Positions 7,381 to 16,407 of a stretch of 64,000 nt of DNA are shown here, in pieces (positions within the stretch are counted from its first letter, which is position 1; each line of letters starts with the position of its first letter). The notes under the pieces were generated by a model that made no database searches, was not told the origin of the DNA, and worked only from the letters and a program-made list of their open reading frames with translations. The stretch is from an uncultured Candidatus Melainabacteria bacterium. Lineage in GTDB: Bacteria; Cyanobacteriota; Vampirovibrionia; Gastranaerophilales; Gastranaerophilaceae. A program made the position numbers and the translations under genes. The stretch covers positions 1-64,000 of the forward strand of contig CAKVIC010000009.1 of NCBI GenBank assembly GCA_934754655.1. The letters are read 5' to 3'.

Positions 7381-10019
7381 TGAATATTAATAGTGTGAAT
7401 CAATTTAGATTAAATCAACTTTCTTTTCAAAAAAAAGAAAAAAATAATAAGCAAGAGGAAAAATCATATTTAAAAACAAGGCGTCCTATAGGAACTAAGA
7501 AAAAAATAAAGCCATTGCCGCCAAAGGGACATTTGGTTGATGATAGTTTTTCTGAAAAAATAAAATATGTTGGTGAAGATATAAAATATGAACTTAATTC
7601 TGTAAAAAATGGCTATAATGGTGTCGCAAAAGATCATCAGCTAGGCAGACTTAATGATGTTGGATTAAAGTTAGGAGGTTTGACTATTGCTGTTTATTTA
7701 GCCTCAAGAACACAAAATCCTAAGACACGTTTAATGGAATATTTAGGTTTTGGAACTTTTTTGGCATCTATGTCTTTATATCCTAAGCTTGCGCTAAACG
7801 CACCGGCAAGAGCAATTCATGGTTTTGATTTTGATAAAGAATTTATTGATGATCAAGGTCGCAAAAAATCTGTATTCCAAGATAGTAATTACATCCCATA
7901 CGATATGTATACAGGCAATAAACCTAGTGAAGATTTAAGTATTATTGGTGATAAATTGGGGATTCCAAGGGATATTAAAAATAGAGATGAAGTTACAAAA
8001 GAGCAAATGCGTAAAATTGCAACACAAAATAATACATTGTGGATGTTAACAGCAGGTTTTGCAACTCCTGTTATGACAGCTTTGATTTGTAACCGATTAG
8101 AATCTCCTGTTAGTTCAATGATTGAATTTTTTAGAAATTCTAATTGTAATAGTGCAATTTCAAGTATGCTCAAAAAAACAGCTAACATGTCACTTGATAT
8201 TTCAAGTGTAAAGAATTCAGAATTAAGTAAATCTGTGAATAATTTTTTAGCAAAAAATAAGGGTAAAGAATTATCACAAAAAGATTACGAAGAGCTTTCT
8301 AAATTGTTAACAGAGAATTTTGATTCAATAGCTTCTGATGGAATAAGAGCTGATTTGAAAAATATTGTAAGTAATGGGTTTCAAATTAATGATGATATTG
8401 TTTTAAAAATGCAAGAAAATTCAAGAAAAGTTTTGAATGGACGTAACAAGGAAACCTTAGATAAATATTTAATGCCAACAAAAGATGAAATAATAAAAGC
8501 TTTTGGTGAAAATTATTCAAAAGGAGTTGTAACTCAAGAATCTGTTTTAGATTTTAATAATACAATCTCAAAAATAATTGATGCGAAATTGTCGAACGTT
8601 TCGGGAATTCCTCAAGAATTTATTGATTTGGAAAAAACAAAAATTCTTAAAAGTTTTCAAGAAACAATTGAATCTAACAAATCACGAGTTATTACAGATG
8701 ATGCGATGAGCAAAATTAATAGCTTAGCAAAAATTTTAGGTGAGTTTAAAGAAAATGCGTTAAAGCTAGATAAATACAAATCTTTTAAGGTTGAATATTC
8801 ACCAGAAACCGCATTGGGTAATTCTTATGGACGATTTGAAAAACTTTTATTCAAGAATCTAAAAATTTCATTTAAAGATATAAAAATGCTTAAAAATGCA
8901 GATGACAATGTAGTTAGAGAATTCCTAGATAAAAAAATTGCAGATTTATGTTCAAATGATGCTAAATTCGAAAAAATGATGAGAAAAATGGCAAAAGCAG
9001 TTTCAAAAGTTGATACAAGGTTAGATGGAACAAGTGCGCGTAATTCTCACATGTTAAACTTAGTTAATGCTATAGAAAACAATTACAATAATACAGCAAG
9101 ACGACTTTATAATGCAGATTCTACAATGTTTGCAAATACTATTGATAGATTGGTAAAAGCAGATGCCTCAGGGGAGCTTGCTCACACAGTTACAACAAAA
9201 GCTGAATTAATTGATGCGATGGACGGAGTTACAAAAAATGCACTTGAAAATGTTAACTGGCATGGGATGTCTGATGAAGAGAAATTAAAATATTATAAGT
9301 ATAACGCTGATGGAGTTGGGTCTTCAAAACGAAATACAATAGCAAGAATTTACGAACGTAATCAAAATGTAAGAAGTATTTATAATAGATTTATGCAAAC
9401 ATTTGATGTTTACAAACGTTCAATAAACGCTGGGGATTTAGGCACTGATAAAAAAATGGCAGATGAGGTTATTGCTCTTGCAAAAGAAACATTATTAAAA
9501 GCAACTACCACAAGTCATATAATGAAAATGGATACAGTAAATTCTCCTGAAGAATATAAAGCCTTAATGGATTTTGCTTGGGCAACAGAAGGTGATGGTA
9601 TTAATATTAAAGGTAAAGTTTCAGAATCAACGACAAAAGCTCTTGGAACACGAAATTCAGTAGAAAAAGGAAATGTTTTAACAAGATTCCAAAATTATAT
9701 TGCAAAAATTAAAACAGTTATTGCAAATAATAGAACAGATTTTACTAAACCCCATCATATATTGAATGAAAATGCGTCAAATATTTATAAACAAGGCGAA
9801 ACAACATTAACTTCAATTTATAATCTTGTAGGTCAATCTCCTGTAGAATTTGTAAGAAAGGCTGCAGAAAGACGTTATGCACCAACAAAATGGTTAAGAA
9901 TTATGACCACAATTTTGGGTTCAGTTGTTGGTGTTGCAGTATTAGCTCAATTTACATTTAAAAAAATTCGCAATCCGCAAAATATGCAAAAGCAGGTGAA
10001 ATATGTTAACAATAAATAA
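7380..10019 (+). CDS. Large unknown protein, mostly helical, hydrophobic patch near each end
   Basis: No recognised family. It is 879 aa and rich in Lys, Asn, Asp and Ser, with long stretches that look alpha-helical or coiled. A hydrophobic segment lies near 98-130 (LKLGGLTIAVYLAS and following) and another near 850-868 (ILGSVVGVAVLAQF), the latter followed by basic residues. The N-terminus has the short LSFQKK motif (14-19) and no classical signal peptide. It lies between the 353-aa unknown and a GH13 enzyme in one overlapping gene run, so the three may act together, perhaps at the envelope. A structural or surface role is only a guess. Confidence 0.75.
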   Translation: MNINSVNQFRLNQLSFQKKEKNNKQEEKSYLKTRRPIGTKKKIKPLPPKGHLVDDSFSEKIKYVGEDIKYELNSVKNGYNGVAKDHQLGRLNDVGLKLGGLTIAVYLASRTQNPKTRLMEYLGFGTFLASMSLYPKLALNAPARAIHGFDFDKEFIDDQGRKKSVFQDSNYIPYDMYTGNKPSEDLSIIGDKLGIPRDIKNRDEVTKEQMRKIATQNNTLWMLTAGFATPVMTALICNRLESPVSSMIEFFRNSNCNSAISSMLKKTANMSLDISSVKNSELSKSVNNFLAKNKGKELSQKDYEELSKLLTENFDSIASDGIRADLKNIVSNGFQINDDIVLKMQENSRKVLNGRNKETLDKYLMPTKDEIIKAFGENYSKGVVTQESVLDFNNTISKIIDAKLSNVSGIPQEFIDLEKTKILKSFQETIESNKSRVITDDAMSKINSLAKILGEFKENALKLDKYKSFKVEYSPETALGNSYGRFEKLLFKNLKISFKDIKMLKNADDNVVREFLDKKIADLCSNDAKFEKMMRKMAKAVSKVDTRLDGTSARNSHMLNLVNAIENNYNNTARRLYNADSTMFANTIDRLVKADASGELAHTVTTKAELIDAMDGVTKNALENVNWHGMSDEEKLKYYKYNADGVGSSKRNTIARIYERNQNVRSIYNRFMQTFDVYKRSINAGDLGTDKKMADEVIALAKETLLKATTTSHIMKMDTVNSPEEYKALMDFAWATEGDGINIKGKVSESTTKALGTRNSVEKGNVLTRFQNYIAKIKTVIANNRTDFTKPHHILNENASNIYKQGETTLTSIYNLVGQSPVEFVRKAAERRYAPTKWLRIMTTILGSVVGVAVLAQFTFKKIRNPQNMQKQVKYVNNK

Positions 10020-11763
10020 AATAAATTCTTTAGCATTTTATCAAAAAAAATTAAATAATGTTCAAGAAAAAAACGTCAATGTTAATGAAAAAACTCTTGA
10101 TGGTGATGATTTAACAAATAAATCATTAGATTTTTTAGCATTGCAAAATCTTTCTAATATAAAAAGAATAAGTTTTAAATCATCTGATAATAAGGAGTAC
10201 AAAAACAATCTAAGAACAATGATTCAAAACAATGAATCTGTAATGATGGGGATTGTGCCTAGAACATTTACGGCAGTTGATTTAAATGGGGATGAATTTA
10301 TAACTCATTCAATAGGTGAAAAAAATGGAACATTTTTATCCGCAATCGACAGGTTAGACGAGATGAAAGATTTAGGGATAAATACGCTTCATATACTTCC
10401 AATTCATCCTACCGGAAAGAAAAAAGCGCTTGGAACAGCGGGTTCAATTTATTCTCCAAAAGAATTTGTTACAAAGGATGGTAGCTTGGCTTTAGACCCT
10501 ATGTTAATTGATAAAAATGATTCTCGAACTCCTAATGAACAGTTTAAAGCATTTATTAATGAATGTCACAAGCGTGATATTAAAGTTATGTTGGATTTAC
10601 CTAGTTGTGCGTCAGTTGATTTATTTGAAGCAGAACCCAAATTGATGGCAATTGGGCGAAATGGCGAGGATAAAACCCCACAAGGTTGGGCGGATATCAG
10701 AATGTTTAACCCTTGGGAAGATGAAACAAAAAGAACCTTGAATCCAAATTTGTTAATGATGCATAAACAATATGTTGATGCTTGTATCGATTTAGGAATA
10801 GATGGTATTAGAGCGGATGTCGCTAGAGCTAAACCTACTGAATTTTGGGATATATTGATAAAATATTCACATAAAAAAGATCCTGAATTTGCGTGGCTTG
10901 GTGAAGCATATACTTATGAATGTGCATCTCCTCAAGTTAATATGCCTTATGATAGACCGATGGACACATTAAGAGCTGGTTTTGACGAATATTATGGTCA
11001 GTATCATATCTTTTATGATTGGAAGAATGCAACAGAATTTAATGAAAATGTTATTTTGAATCTTATGATGTCACGTAAATTACCGAAAGGCAAAAGTTGT
11101 TTAGGTTCTTTTACAACACACGATGACAAGTCTGCAATGTTACATGGTGGTAAGAATTATTGCAACCAAACAACAATAATTCAAGCAACCCTTCCGATGT
11201 GTAATCCTTATTTTATTGATGGATTTCAATCGGGTGATTACTATGACTATCAGTATTCTGACAAAAAAATTAAGAAAACTTTTACTCAAGATAAAGAACT
11301 TTTTACACACCCTTATCAATTAGATATTTTTAATTTATCAAGAAAACCGGGGGGAAAACATCCTGAAATAGGGCGAGTAATGAAGAAAACATTAGAAATG
11401 AGAAGAAAAAATAAAGATTTATTTTCTGATAAAGAAAGTTCATTTATAGTTCTTGATAAAAAAGGTGATGTAAGTGATAAAATCATTACTTATGCAAGAC
11501 ATAACAGAAAGACCGGACGTACAGCTATTGTTATTGCTAATAAAAATGTTAACAGAAATATTACCGGCACGATTCTTGTTCCACACTTAAAAAGTAATCA
11601 AAAACTTGTTAACATGGTTCCGAACTATTCTAAGCCAAGTGAATTTCAAGTTGCTAAAGGTGAAATAAGAGTTGATTTAGCCCCAGCTAGCGCTTATGTT
11701 TTTGAAATAAATACTCCTAATATAGAAAAAGACCGAAAAGGTCACGTGTTCAGACAAAAGTAG
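10003..11763 (+). CDS. GH13 alpha-amylase family glycosidase without signal peptide
   Basis: Retaining glycoside hydrolase or transglycosidase acting on alpha-glucans. The barrel starts near 80 and carries the family's DLNGDEF loop (93-99). The catalytic set is complete: nucleophile Asp272 (GIRADVA), acid/base Glu301 (WLGEAYT) and Asp374 (FTTHDD). A C-terminal beta-domain follows. The first 75 residues are polar, carry ISFKSS (56-61) and show no signal peptide. A 507-aa paralogue at 61835-63358 shares IDRLDE, LGTAGS and FVDGFQSG-type segments but has a signal peptide. The start overlaps the upstream gene by 17 bp with SD GCAGGTGA. Substrate is unknown; cytosolic or unconventional export are both possible. 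Confidence 0.88.
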   Translation: MLTINKINSLAFYQKKLNNVQEKNVNVNEKTLDGDDLTNKSLDFLALQNLSNIKRISFKSSDNKEYKNNLRTMIQNNESVMMGIVPRTFTAVDLNGDEFITHSIGEKNGTFLSAIDRLDEMKDLGINTLHILPIHPTGKKKALGTAGSIYSPKEFVTKDGSLALDPMLIDKNDSRTPNEQFKAFINECHKRDIKVMLDLPSCASVDLFEAEPKLMAIGRNGEDKTPQGWADIRMFNPWEDETKRTLNPNLLMMHKQYVDACIDLGIDGIRADVARAKPTEFWDILIKYSHKKDPEFAWLGEAYTYECASPQVNMPYDRPMDTLRAGFDEYYGQYHIFYDWKNATEFNENVILNLMMSRKLPKGKSCLGSFTTHDDKSAMLHGGKNYCNQTTIIQATLPMCNPYFIDGFQSGDYYDYQYSDKKIKKTFTQDKELFTHPYQLDIFNLSRKPGGKHPEIGRVMKKTLEMRRKNKDLFSDKESSFIVLDKKGDVSDKIITYARHNRKTGRTAIVIANKNVNRNITGTILVPHLKSNQKLVNMVPNYSKPSEFQVAKGEIRVDLAPASAYVFEINTPNIEKDRKGHVFRQK

Positions 11764-11780
11764 AACATTGAATAAACACG

Positions 11781-11813
11781 AAAACAAGGATGACAAAATG
11801 TCATCCTTGTTTT
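11781..11813. terminator. Bidirectional terminator hairpin
   Basis: Perfect 15-bp stem, 11781-11795 with 11799-11813 (core AAGGATGACA / TGTCATCCTT), and a 3-nt loop. It is flanked by A and T tracts on both sides. It serves the GH13 operon ending at 11763 and the convergent 54-aa gene ending at 11829. Confidence 0.9.
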
Positions 11814-11828
11814 AAATTTTTAAAACTA

Positions 11829-11993
11829 TTAAACAATACTTGTATTATGTGTTTGTTGTTGACCAAAAATAGTGTTCATAAATGGTTTTTTGCTTTTATC
11901 TGCTAAATATGCTGCTCCAGATTTTCCGACACCTTTAGCTTGTGGTTTTGGATTTAACAAACTAAACATTGATGAAATACCACCAGTTCCCAT
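11829..11993 (-). CDS. Small unknown protein, 54 aa
   Basis: A short open frame with every sign of a real gene. A strong SD (AAAGGAGAGAG) sits about 6 nt before the ATG at 11993. The stop lies just before a strong shared terminator, and the reading frame explains an otherwise empty stretch. The product starts MGTGGISSMFSLLNPKP and is rich in Gly, Ser, Lys and Gln; it contains GVGKSGAAYLADKSKKP and ends in a Gln/Thr/Asn tail. There is no membrane segment or signal peptide. GVGKSG resembles a P-loop only superficially, as it lacks the fold around it. Function unknown. Confidence 0.7.
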   Translation of the reverse strand: MGTGGISSMFSLLNPKPQAKGVGKSGAAYLADKSKKPFMNTIFGQQQTHNTSIV

Positions 11994-12359
11994 GATTCTC
12001 TCTCCTTTCGTTTTATGTATATATTATGTCTATAATTATATAAAGTTATTGGTTAATCAAAAATTGCAAAATTTATAAATAATTTTACAAAACTTAATAT
12101 TAATTTTTGAACCAAATCAAACCAAAAAGCTTAATTTATATAAGTTTTAGCCAATTTTACCAACTCAAATTTATGTTAACAAATGTAACAATATTAGAAA
12201 AAACGGCTATTTTTGTTAATATTTCTTAACAAAAGTATTGAAATTTAAATCATAATGATATATCATAATGATATAAAGAATATGTGTTATGAATTTTCTT
12301 TATACTAAAAGATTCCCTTTATAGTGTTATTACATTTACCTAACAACGGAGATATGCGT
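11994..12359. other. Divergent intergenic region, 366 bp
   Basis: Separates the minus-strand 54-aa gene from the plus-strand sigma factor gene. It is extremely AT-rich and contains the tandem ATCATAATGAT repeats described separately, plus TTAATATTTCTTAACA near 12224, a variant of an element seen at 36617 and 39396. It presumably carries promoters for both genes. No clear -35/-10 pair stands out and no RNA gene was recognised. Confidence 0.5.
12249..12272. promoter_or_regulatory. Tandem palindromic repeat upstream of sigma factor (candidate operator)
   Basis: ATCATAATGAT occurs at 12249-12259 and again at 12262-12272, a 13-bp period. Each copy is an inverted repeat around a central A, extended to ATATCAT/ATGATAT in the second. 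Two adjacent palindromes on nearly the same DNA face about 90 bp before a sigma-factor start suggest a dimeric regulator's site. In such AT-rich DNA chance is possible. Confidence 0.4.
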
Positions 12360-13244
12360 ATGAAAGATGAAGTTATTAAAATGAAAAAATGCGGTGTAAC
12401 CAATCCTACAAAAAATTATGTTTTGCCAAATATAACTGGCAATGACGAATTCAATGTTTACTTAAAAAAAGTAAATTCTGAACAAAATTTGAGCGCACAA
12501 GAAGAAAAAATTTTAGCAATAAAAGCTAAAGCAGGTGATTTAAAGGCTCGTCAAGAATTAATCAAAGCTAATTTGAAATTGGTTATAACTATTGCAAGAA
12601 AAGCTATTCATGTGTCAAAACTTCCACTCGCAGATTTAATTCAAGAAGGCAATATTGGTTTAATGGTTGCAGTTGAAAAATTTAACCCTGAGCTTGGTTA
12701 TAGATTTTCGACTTACGCAACATGGTGGATTAAACAAGCTATGTTTAAAGCTCTTTCTGAACAATCTTATTGTATGAAAATTCCGGTTTATGTTCAAGAA
12801 ACCTTATCAAAATTTTCTAAAGTTAAAGCAGAAATGGAGCGTAAAACAAGCAATATAGTTACAACTTCTGACGTTGCACAAAAAATGGAAATTGAGCCTG
12901 CTAAAATTGATTCTTATTTATCTGCTTTTAATTCTCCAATTTCATTGGATGGAAATATTGAAAATAAAGATGGAAATGAAACGACTTATTCTGAAATCAT
13001 TGCAGATGAAAGCGTTTCTGTAGAAGAAAATCTTGAATACGAAGAATTAAAAAAAGAAATTACAAACGTAATATCAACATTAAAAGAGCGTGAACAAATC
13101 GTAATTAAAATGAGATTCGGATTAGAAAATGCAGTAAAAACGACACTTGAAGATATTGGTAAAATGTTTGGTGTAACAAAAGAATGTATTAGGCAAACAG
13201 AAGCTCGTGCTCTTAATAAAATGAAAATTAATTTAGCGTATTAA
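12360..13244 (+). CDS. RNA polymerase sigma-70 family factor (RpoD/SigA-like, group 1 or 2)
   Basis: Directs RNA polymerase to promoters. From the chosen ATG it has a short N-terminus, region 1.2 (NVYLKKVNSEQNLSAQEE), a strong region 2 (DLIQEGNIGLMVAVEKF, then FSTYATWWIKQAM), region 3 and region 4 with its helix-turn-helix (TLEDIGKMFGVTKECIRQTE). There is no long acidic region 1.1, so it may be an alternative (group 2) factor. Starts at 12324 (GTG) and 12354 are possible, but SD CGGAG fits the ATG at 12360 best. It converges on the STAS-like gene with a 1-bp gap. Confidence 0.9.
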   Translation: MKDEVIKMKKCGVTNPTKNYVLPNITGNDEFNVYLKKVNSEQNLSAQEEKILAIKAKAGDLKARQELIKANLKLVITIARKAIHVSKLPLADLIQEGNIGLMVAVEKFNPELGYRFSTYATWWIKQAMFKALSEQSYCMKIPVYVQETLSKFSKVKAEMERKTSNIVTTSDVAQKMEIEPAKIDSYLSAFNSPISLDGNIENKDGNETTYSEIIADESVSVEENLEYEELKKEITNVISTLKEREQIVIKMRFGLENAVKTTLEDIGKMFGVTKECIRQTEARALNKMKINLAY

Positions 13245-13245
13245 T

Positions 13246-13584
13246 TTAAACTAATGAAAATTTTCTGTTTAGTAATTGATGTTTTTCTTCTTCAAAATCT
13301 AATTCTGACACATATAAATTAAAAATTTTATCTAAATTAAAGAAATTGATAATTACAAAAATATCTGATGAAATATTGAACAAACTGAGTTTGCGTGTTG
13401 ATGCAAACTCTTTTATTTGGTTAAAGAATTCAAAATTACAGTCTTGAACAAAACCTAAATCTAGTGCAATTGATTTATTATTAATTGTTTGAAACTCTTT
13501 TATTAAGCGTAAAGCCTCTCTTTTGTCTAGTTTGGGGCTTAACGGCGTAATTATACAAACTTTATTATTTTCTTTAATTTCCAT
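13246..13584 (-). CDS. STAS-domain-like protein
   Basis: 112 aa with the alternating pattern of a STAS domain: an opening strand (VCIITPLSPKLD), a middle strand IALDLGFVQD, a helix, then LSLFNISSDIFVIINFF and a final helix. STAS proteins are anti-sigma-factor antagonists or signalling scaffolds. In phosphorylatable members the turn after the middle strand is DSS or DST; here it is Asp48-Cys49-Asn50, so control by serine phosphorylation is unlikely. It is encoded convergently with the sigma factor, which may be coincidental. Fold assignment is moderate. Confidence 0.65.
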   Translation of the reverse strand: MEIKENNKVCIITPLSPKLDKREALRLIKEFQTINNKSIALDLGFVQDCNFEFFNQIKEFASTRKLSLFNISSDIFVIINFFNLDKIFNLYVSELDFEEEKHQLLNRKFSLV

Positions 13585-13710
13585 ATTTGTATAATAACTT
13601 TTTCAACACAAAATTATAATTATATTAAAATATAAAATGTCTATACCAAAGGTATGAAATTTGTTTATGATATAATTTTATGTGGCTAAAAATTTAGCAA
13701 GGGAGTAATT

Positions 13711-14829
13711 TTGAAAAATTTGATAAATAATATAATTTATAAATATAAAAACATGAAATTGTTAGATAAATATGTCTTAAAACAAGTCATAGCAATGTTT
13801 TTGATGGGCGTATTAATTTTTACATCAATAATTTTTGCATCTGATACTTTTATAACGCTTATAAAACAGATTTCCAAATATGGTATCCCTTTTAATTTGG
13901 CGTTTATAATAATTATATTGCATTTGCCATCTGTTTTTATTATGGCGATTCCAATGGGAGTTTTGTTATCAACAGTTATGACTTTAAATGGTTTAAGTTT
14001 AAAATCCGAAATCACGGTAATGCGCGCTTGCGGAATCTGTTTAAACAGAATTGCAAAACCAATATTTTTATTTGCAATTGTTATGTCAATTTTAAGCTTT
14101 GCAGTCAATGAAACCGTTGTTCCTTTTGCAACTAGGCTTTCTACTGATGTAGCTTTGTATGCTTTTAGTCAAAAACATATTCCGGAAGGAAAACAAAATT
14201 TTACATTTAAAGAAATTAAAGAGGGTGGTTCTTTAAAAAGGTTGTTTTACGTTGGAGATTGTAAAGACGGCAAATTGTACAATATAACTGTACTTGACGC
14301 TTCTGATGATGATACAATACAAATTTTGCAAGCACGTGAAGGTGCGACATCTCCTGATGGTTGGAAATTCCAAAAAGGTGCAATCTATACAATTTCAGAC
14401 AATGGTAAAAATTTAAGTACAACAATGTTTAATGATTCTAAAATCCTTTTTGGAGTGAATTTAACCAAGGAAATGGAAAAGAACCAAGCGTCGCAACATA
14501 ATTTTGTACAATTGATGAAATTTATTTCAAAAGAAAATCGTCCGGATTTAAAAATTGATATGTATGATAAAATTGCTTTGCCACTTACTACAATTGTACT
14601 TGTATTAATCGGTGTTCCTTTAGCTATCACACCGCCTAGAGTTCGTTATAACAGAGGATTTTTATTTAGTATTTTTATAATTTTTACGTACTATTTAATT
14701 CGAGCGCTGTCAATTTCTTTTGGAGAAACCGGCAACCTGATTCCGATATTTGCGGCTTTTATGCCTAATATAATACTCACAATTATCGGTATTTGGCTTT
14801 ATTATAAAAAAGTTTATACAATTTGTTAG
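13711..14829 (+). CDS. LptF/LptG family LPS export permease
   Basis: YjgP/YjgQ-type inner-membrane subunit of the LPS transport ABC system. It is 372 aa: three N-terminal membrane helices (about 22-40, 60-85, 105-125), a roughly 130-residue periplasmic beta-jellyroll region and three C-terminal helices. Family features include DKYVLKQ at the start of the first helix and the NETVVPFAT segment. The start is TTG with GGGAG at ideal spacing; an in-frame ATG lies 14 codons later. Proteobacteria have an lptF-lptG pair, whereas only one gene is visible here. Its presence argues for an outer membrane. Confidence 0.88.
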   Translation: MKNLINNIIYKYKNMKLLDKYVLKQVIAMFLMGVLIFTSIIFASDTFITLIKQISKYGIPFNLAFIIIILHLPSVFIMAIPMGVLLSTVMTLNGLSLKSEITVMRACGICLNRIAKPIFLFAIVMSILSFAVNETVVPFATRLSTDVALYAFSQKHIPEGKQNFTFKEIKEGGSLKRLFYVGDCKDGKLYNITVLDASDDDTIQILQAREGATSPDGWKFQKGAIYTISDNGKNLSTTMFNDSKILFGVNLTKEMEKNQASQHNFVQLMKFISKENRPDLKIDMYDKIALPLTTIVLVLIGVPLAITPPRVRYNRGFLFSIFIIFTYYLIRALSISFGETGNLIPIFAAFMPNIILTIIGIWLYYKKVYTIC

Positions 14830-14844
14830 TTATATGTTATTATT

Positions 14845-15624
14845 ATGAATATGAAAAGAACATATCTTAATGGGAGTATAAAAAACGGCAATGTAATGCG
14901 TTGGTCAATAAATCCGCTTGTGGTTTATATTGCGCCAATGAAATTTTACTCTAAACAAGGTGAAGATCATAAATACCGAAAAATGGTCTTGGATGCGCTT
15001 AATGCTTGGTCTGTCGCATCAGGGAATAAATTTACTTTTCGTATTACAAATGTTTTATTAGAATCAAATATAAATATTGACTGGAAACGTGTTGAACGTC
15101 AAGCATTGGGGCATTGTTATTTTAGTTGGGATAATCAAGGTCGTCTTTATGGTGCTGAAGTTTCAATAGGTTTAACAGATGGACGGATTCATAAACAATA
15201 TGATAATGAAACAGAAGTTTATCATACAATTTTACACGAAATCGGACATGCTTTGGGGTTAAATCACAGTCCTTATAAAGGGGATATTATGTACACTCCG
15301 CATCAATACGGCAATTCGACTTTAAGTGAAAACGATAAATATTCAATTCAATGGCTTTATAGGCTTCAAGCTGGGGCTTCTGTGCAAAAATTTGCGGCAA
15401 AATATTCTATAAATACTTCAACAGATATTGATTCTGTTATTCGTAAAATTGATTCAAAAAATAGCGAAAAAGGTTGTGGAGAAAAATTAAAGATTAATAC
15501 AAATCGGGATTTGCTAGAAGAGGCCAGTAATATCGGGGATTTGAAGCGTTATAATGTAATGTTACAGGGGGTTTCGATTTCTCAAAATGTTAAGAATTAT
15601 CTCAATAATAATAGAAAATCTTAA
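14845..15624 (+). CDS. Matrixin-like zinc metalloprotease
   Basis: 259 aa with the metzincin zinc motif HEIGHALGLNH (131-141) and Met-turn IMYTP (Met149) at the spacing expected for M10-type peptidases. Upstream, WSVASGNKFTF and ALGHCYFSW resemble the matrixin beta-strand region. The C-terminal 90 residues are Lys/Asn-rich and match nothing I know. There is no signal peptide or pro-domain cysteine switch. So it is either cytosolic, exported by another route, or its true start is different. It begins 15 bp after the LptF/G-like gene and is probably cotranscribed. Confidence 0.8.
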   Translation: MNMKRTYLNGSIKNGNVMRWSINPLVVYIAPMKFYSKQGEDHKYRKMVLDALNAWSVASGNKFTFRITNVLLESNINIDWKRVERQALGHCYFSWDNQGRLYGAEVSIGLTDGRIHKQYDNETEVYHTILHEIGHALGLNHSPYKGDIMYTPHQYGNSTLSENDKYSIQWLYRLQAGASVQKFAAKYSINTSTDIDSVIRKIDSKNSEKGCGEKLKINTNRDLLEEASNIGDLKRYNVMLQGVSISQNVKNYLNNNRKS

Positions 15625-15698
15625 CAATTAGGCAATTTTTTGCATTTTCATGTTTTTATAATATAATATAGATGGTTTTTTAATATAGGTGTTATTAT

Positions 15699-16397
15699 AT
15701 GACTAGAGAATGCAAATTTAATTTTAATGTTAGTCAGAATCATTTAAAGGATTTTATTGAAAATGAGTCAACAAATTCCTCAATAAATGCATCGGCTTCT
15801 AAAACTCATACAAGTGTTAATCCTGCTTCAATATTAATTGATGAAGCTTCAATAAAACACATGGCAGGTTTTTTAAATAATATTGCCCCCAAAGAAATGC
15901 CAATTTATAACTTTAATATAGATTGTGTAAATGGTGAAAGATATTATAAACCTGATGGAACATTACTTTTTGCAAGATATATAAAAGGTGATGTTATAAA
16001 AGATTATTATTACAGAGAAAATCCTGATAATCCAAATTATACAATAAGCCAAATTTTGGAAAGAAATCGTATAACAGGACGTTTAAAAGTTAAGGTTGAG
16101 CCAGTATTAAAATATAATGAATTGCACCGAGTAAACATAATTATTTTTGATTCAAAAATTAATCATAAATATGCAATGTTACAATTAACTAATACCGGAA
16201 TAGTTACAAGTATTTCAGAAATATCGAATAATGGAAGTGCTTTTAAAACAATTTTTAGAAACCAAGAAACAGGTAAACCAACTCGTTATATAGAAGGACA
16301 TGATGTACAAGATGGAGCTTTTGAAATAAAAGATTATGTATTTAATGAACTTATGGAAATTGTACAAACAAGGACATATAAAAATAAAACTGTTTAA
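15699..16397 (+). CDS. Unknown protein, 232 aa
   Basis: No family recognised. The first 45 residues are Ser/Asn/Thr-rich and look disordered, starting MTRECKFNFNVSQNH. The rest is rich in Tyr, Asn and Ile with a beta-strand-like pattern, including YYKPDGTLLFARYIKGD and ETGKPTRYIEG, which resemble MORN/YD-like antiparallel repeats in spacing only. No signal peptide or membrane segment. A TAT-rich promoter-like stretch (AATATAATATAGATGG) lies just upstream. It follows the matrixin gene by 74 bp. Confidence 0.65.
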   Translation: MTRECKFNFNVSQNHLKDFIENESTNSSINASASKTHTSVNPASILIDEASIKHMAGFLNNIAPKEMPIYNFNIDCVNGERYYKPDGTLLFARYIKGDVIKDYYYRENPDNPNYTISQILERNRITGRLKVKVEPVLKYNELHRVNIIIFDSKINHKYAMLQLTNTGIVTSISEISNNGSAFKTIFRNQETGKPTRYIEGHDVQDGAFEIKDYVFNELMEIVQTRTYKNKTV

Positions 16398-16407
16398 TTT
16401 TTATTAT

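Noticed and set aside
10279..10299. EF-hand or dockerin motif in the GH13 enzyme (DLNGDEF)
   Set aside because: It occupies the place of the calcium-type DxNGDG loop normal for many GH13 enzymes, so it is not a separate domain.
11872..12078. A 68-aa open frame on the plus strand in the region after the GH13 operon
   Set aside because: It lacks a ribosome-binding site and is antisense to the 54-aa minus-strand gene, which has a strong one and a terminator.
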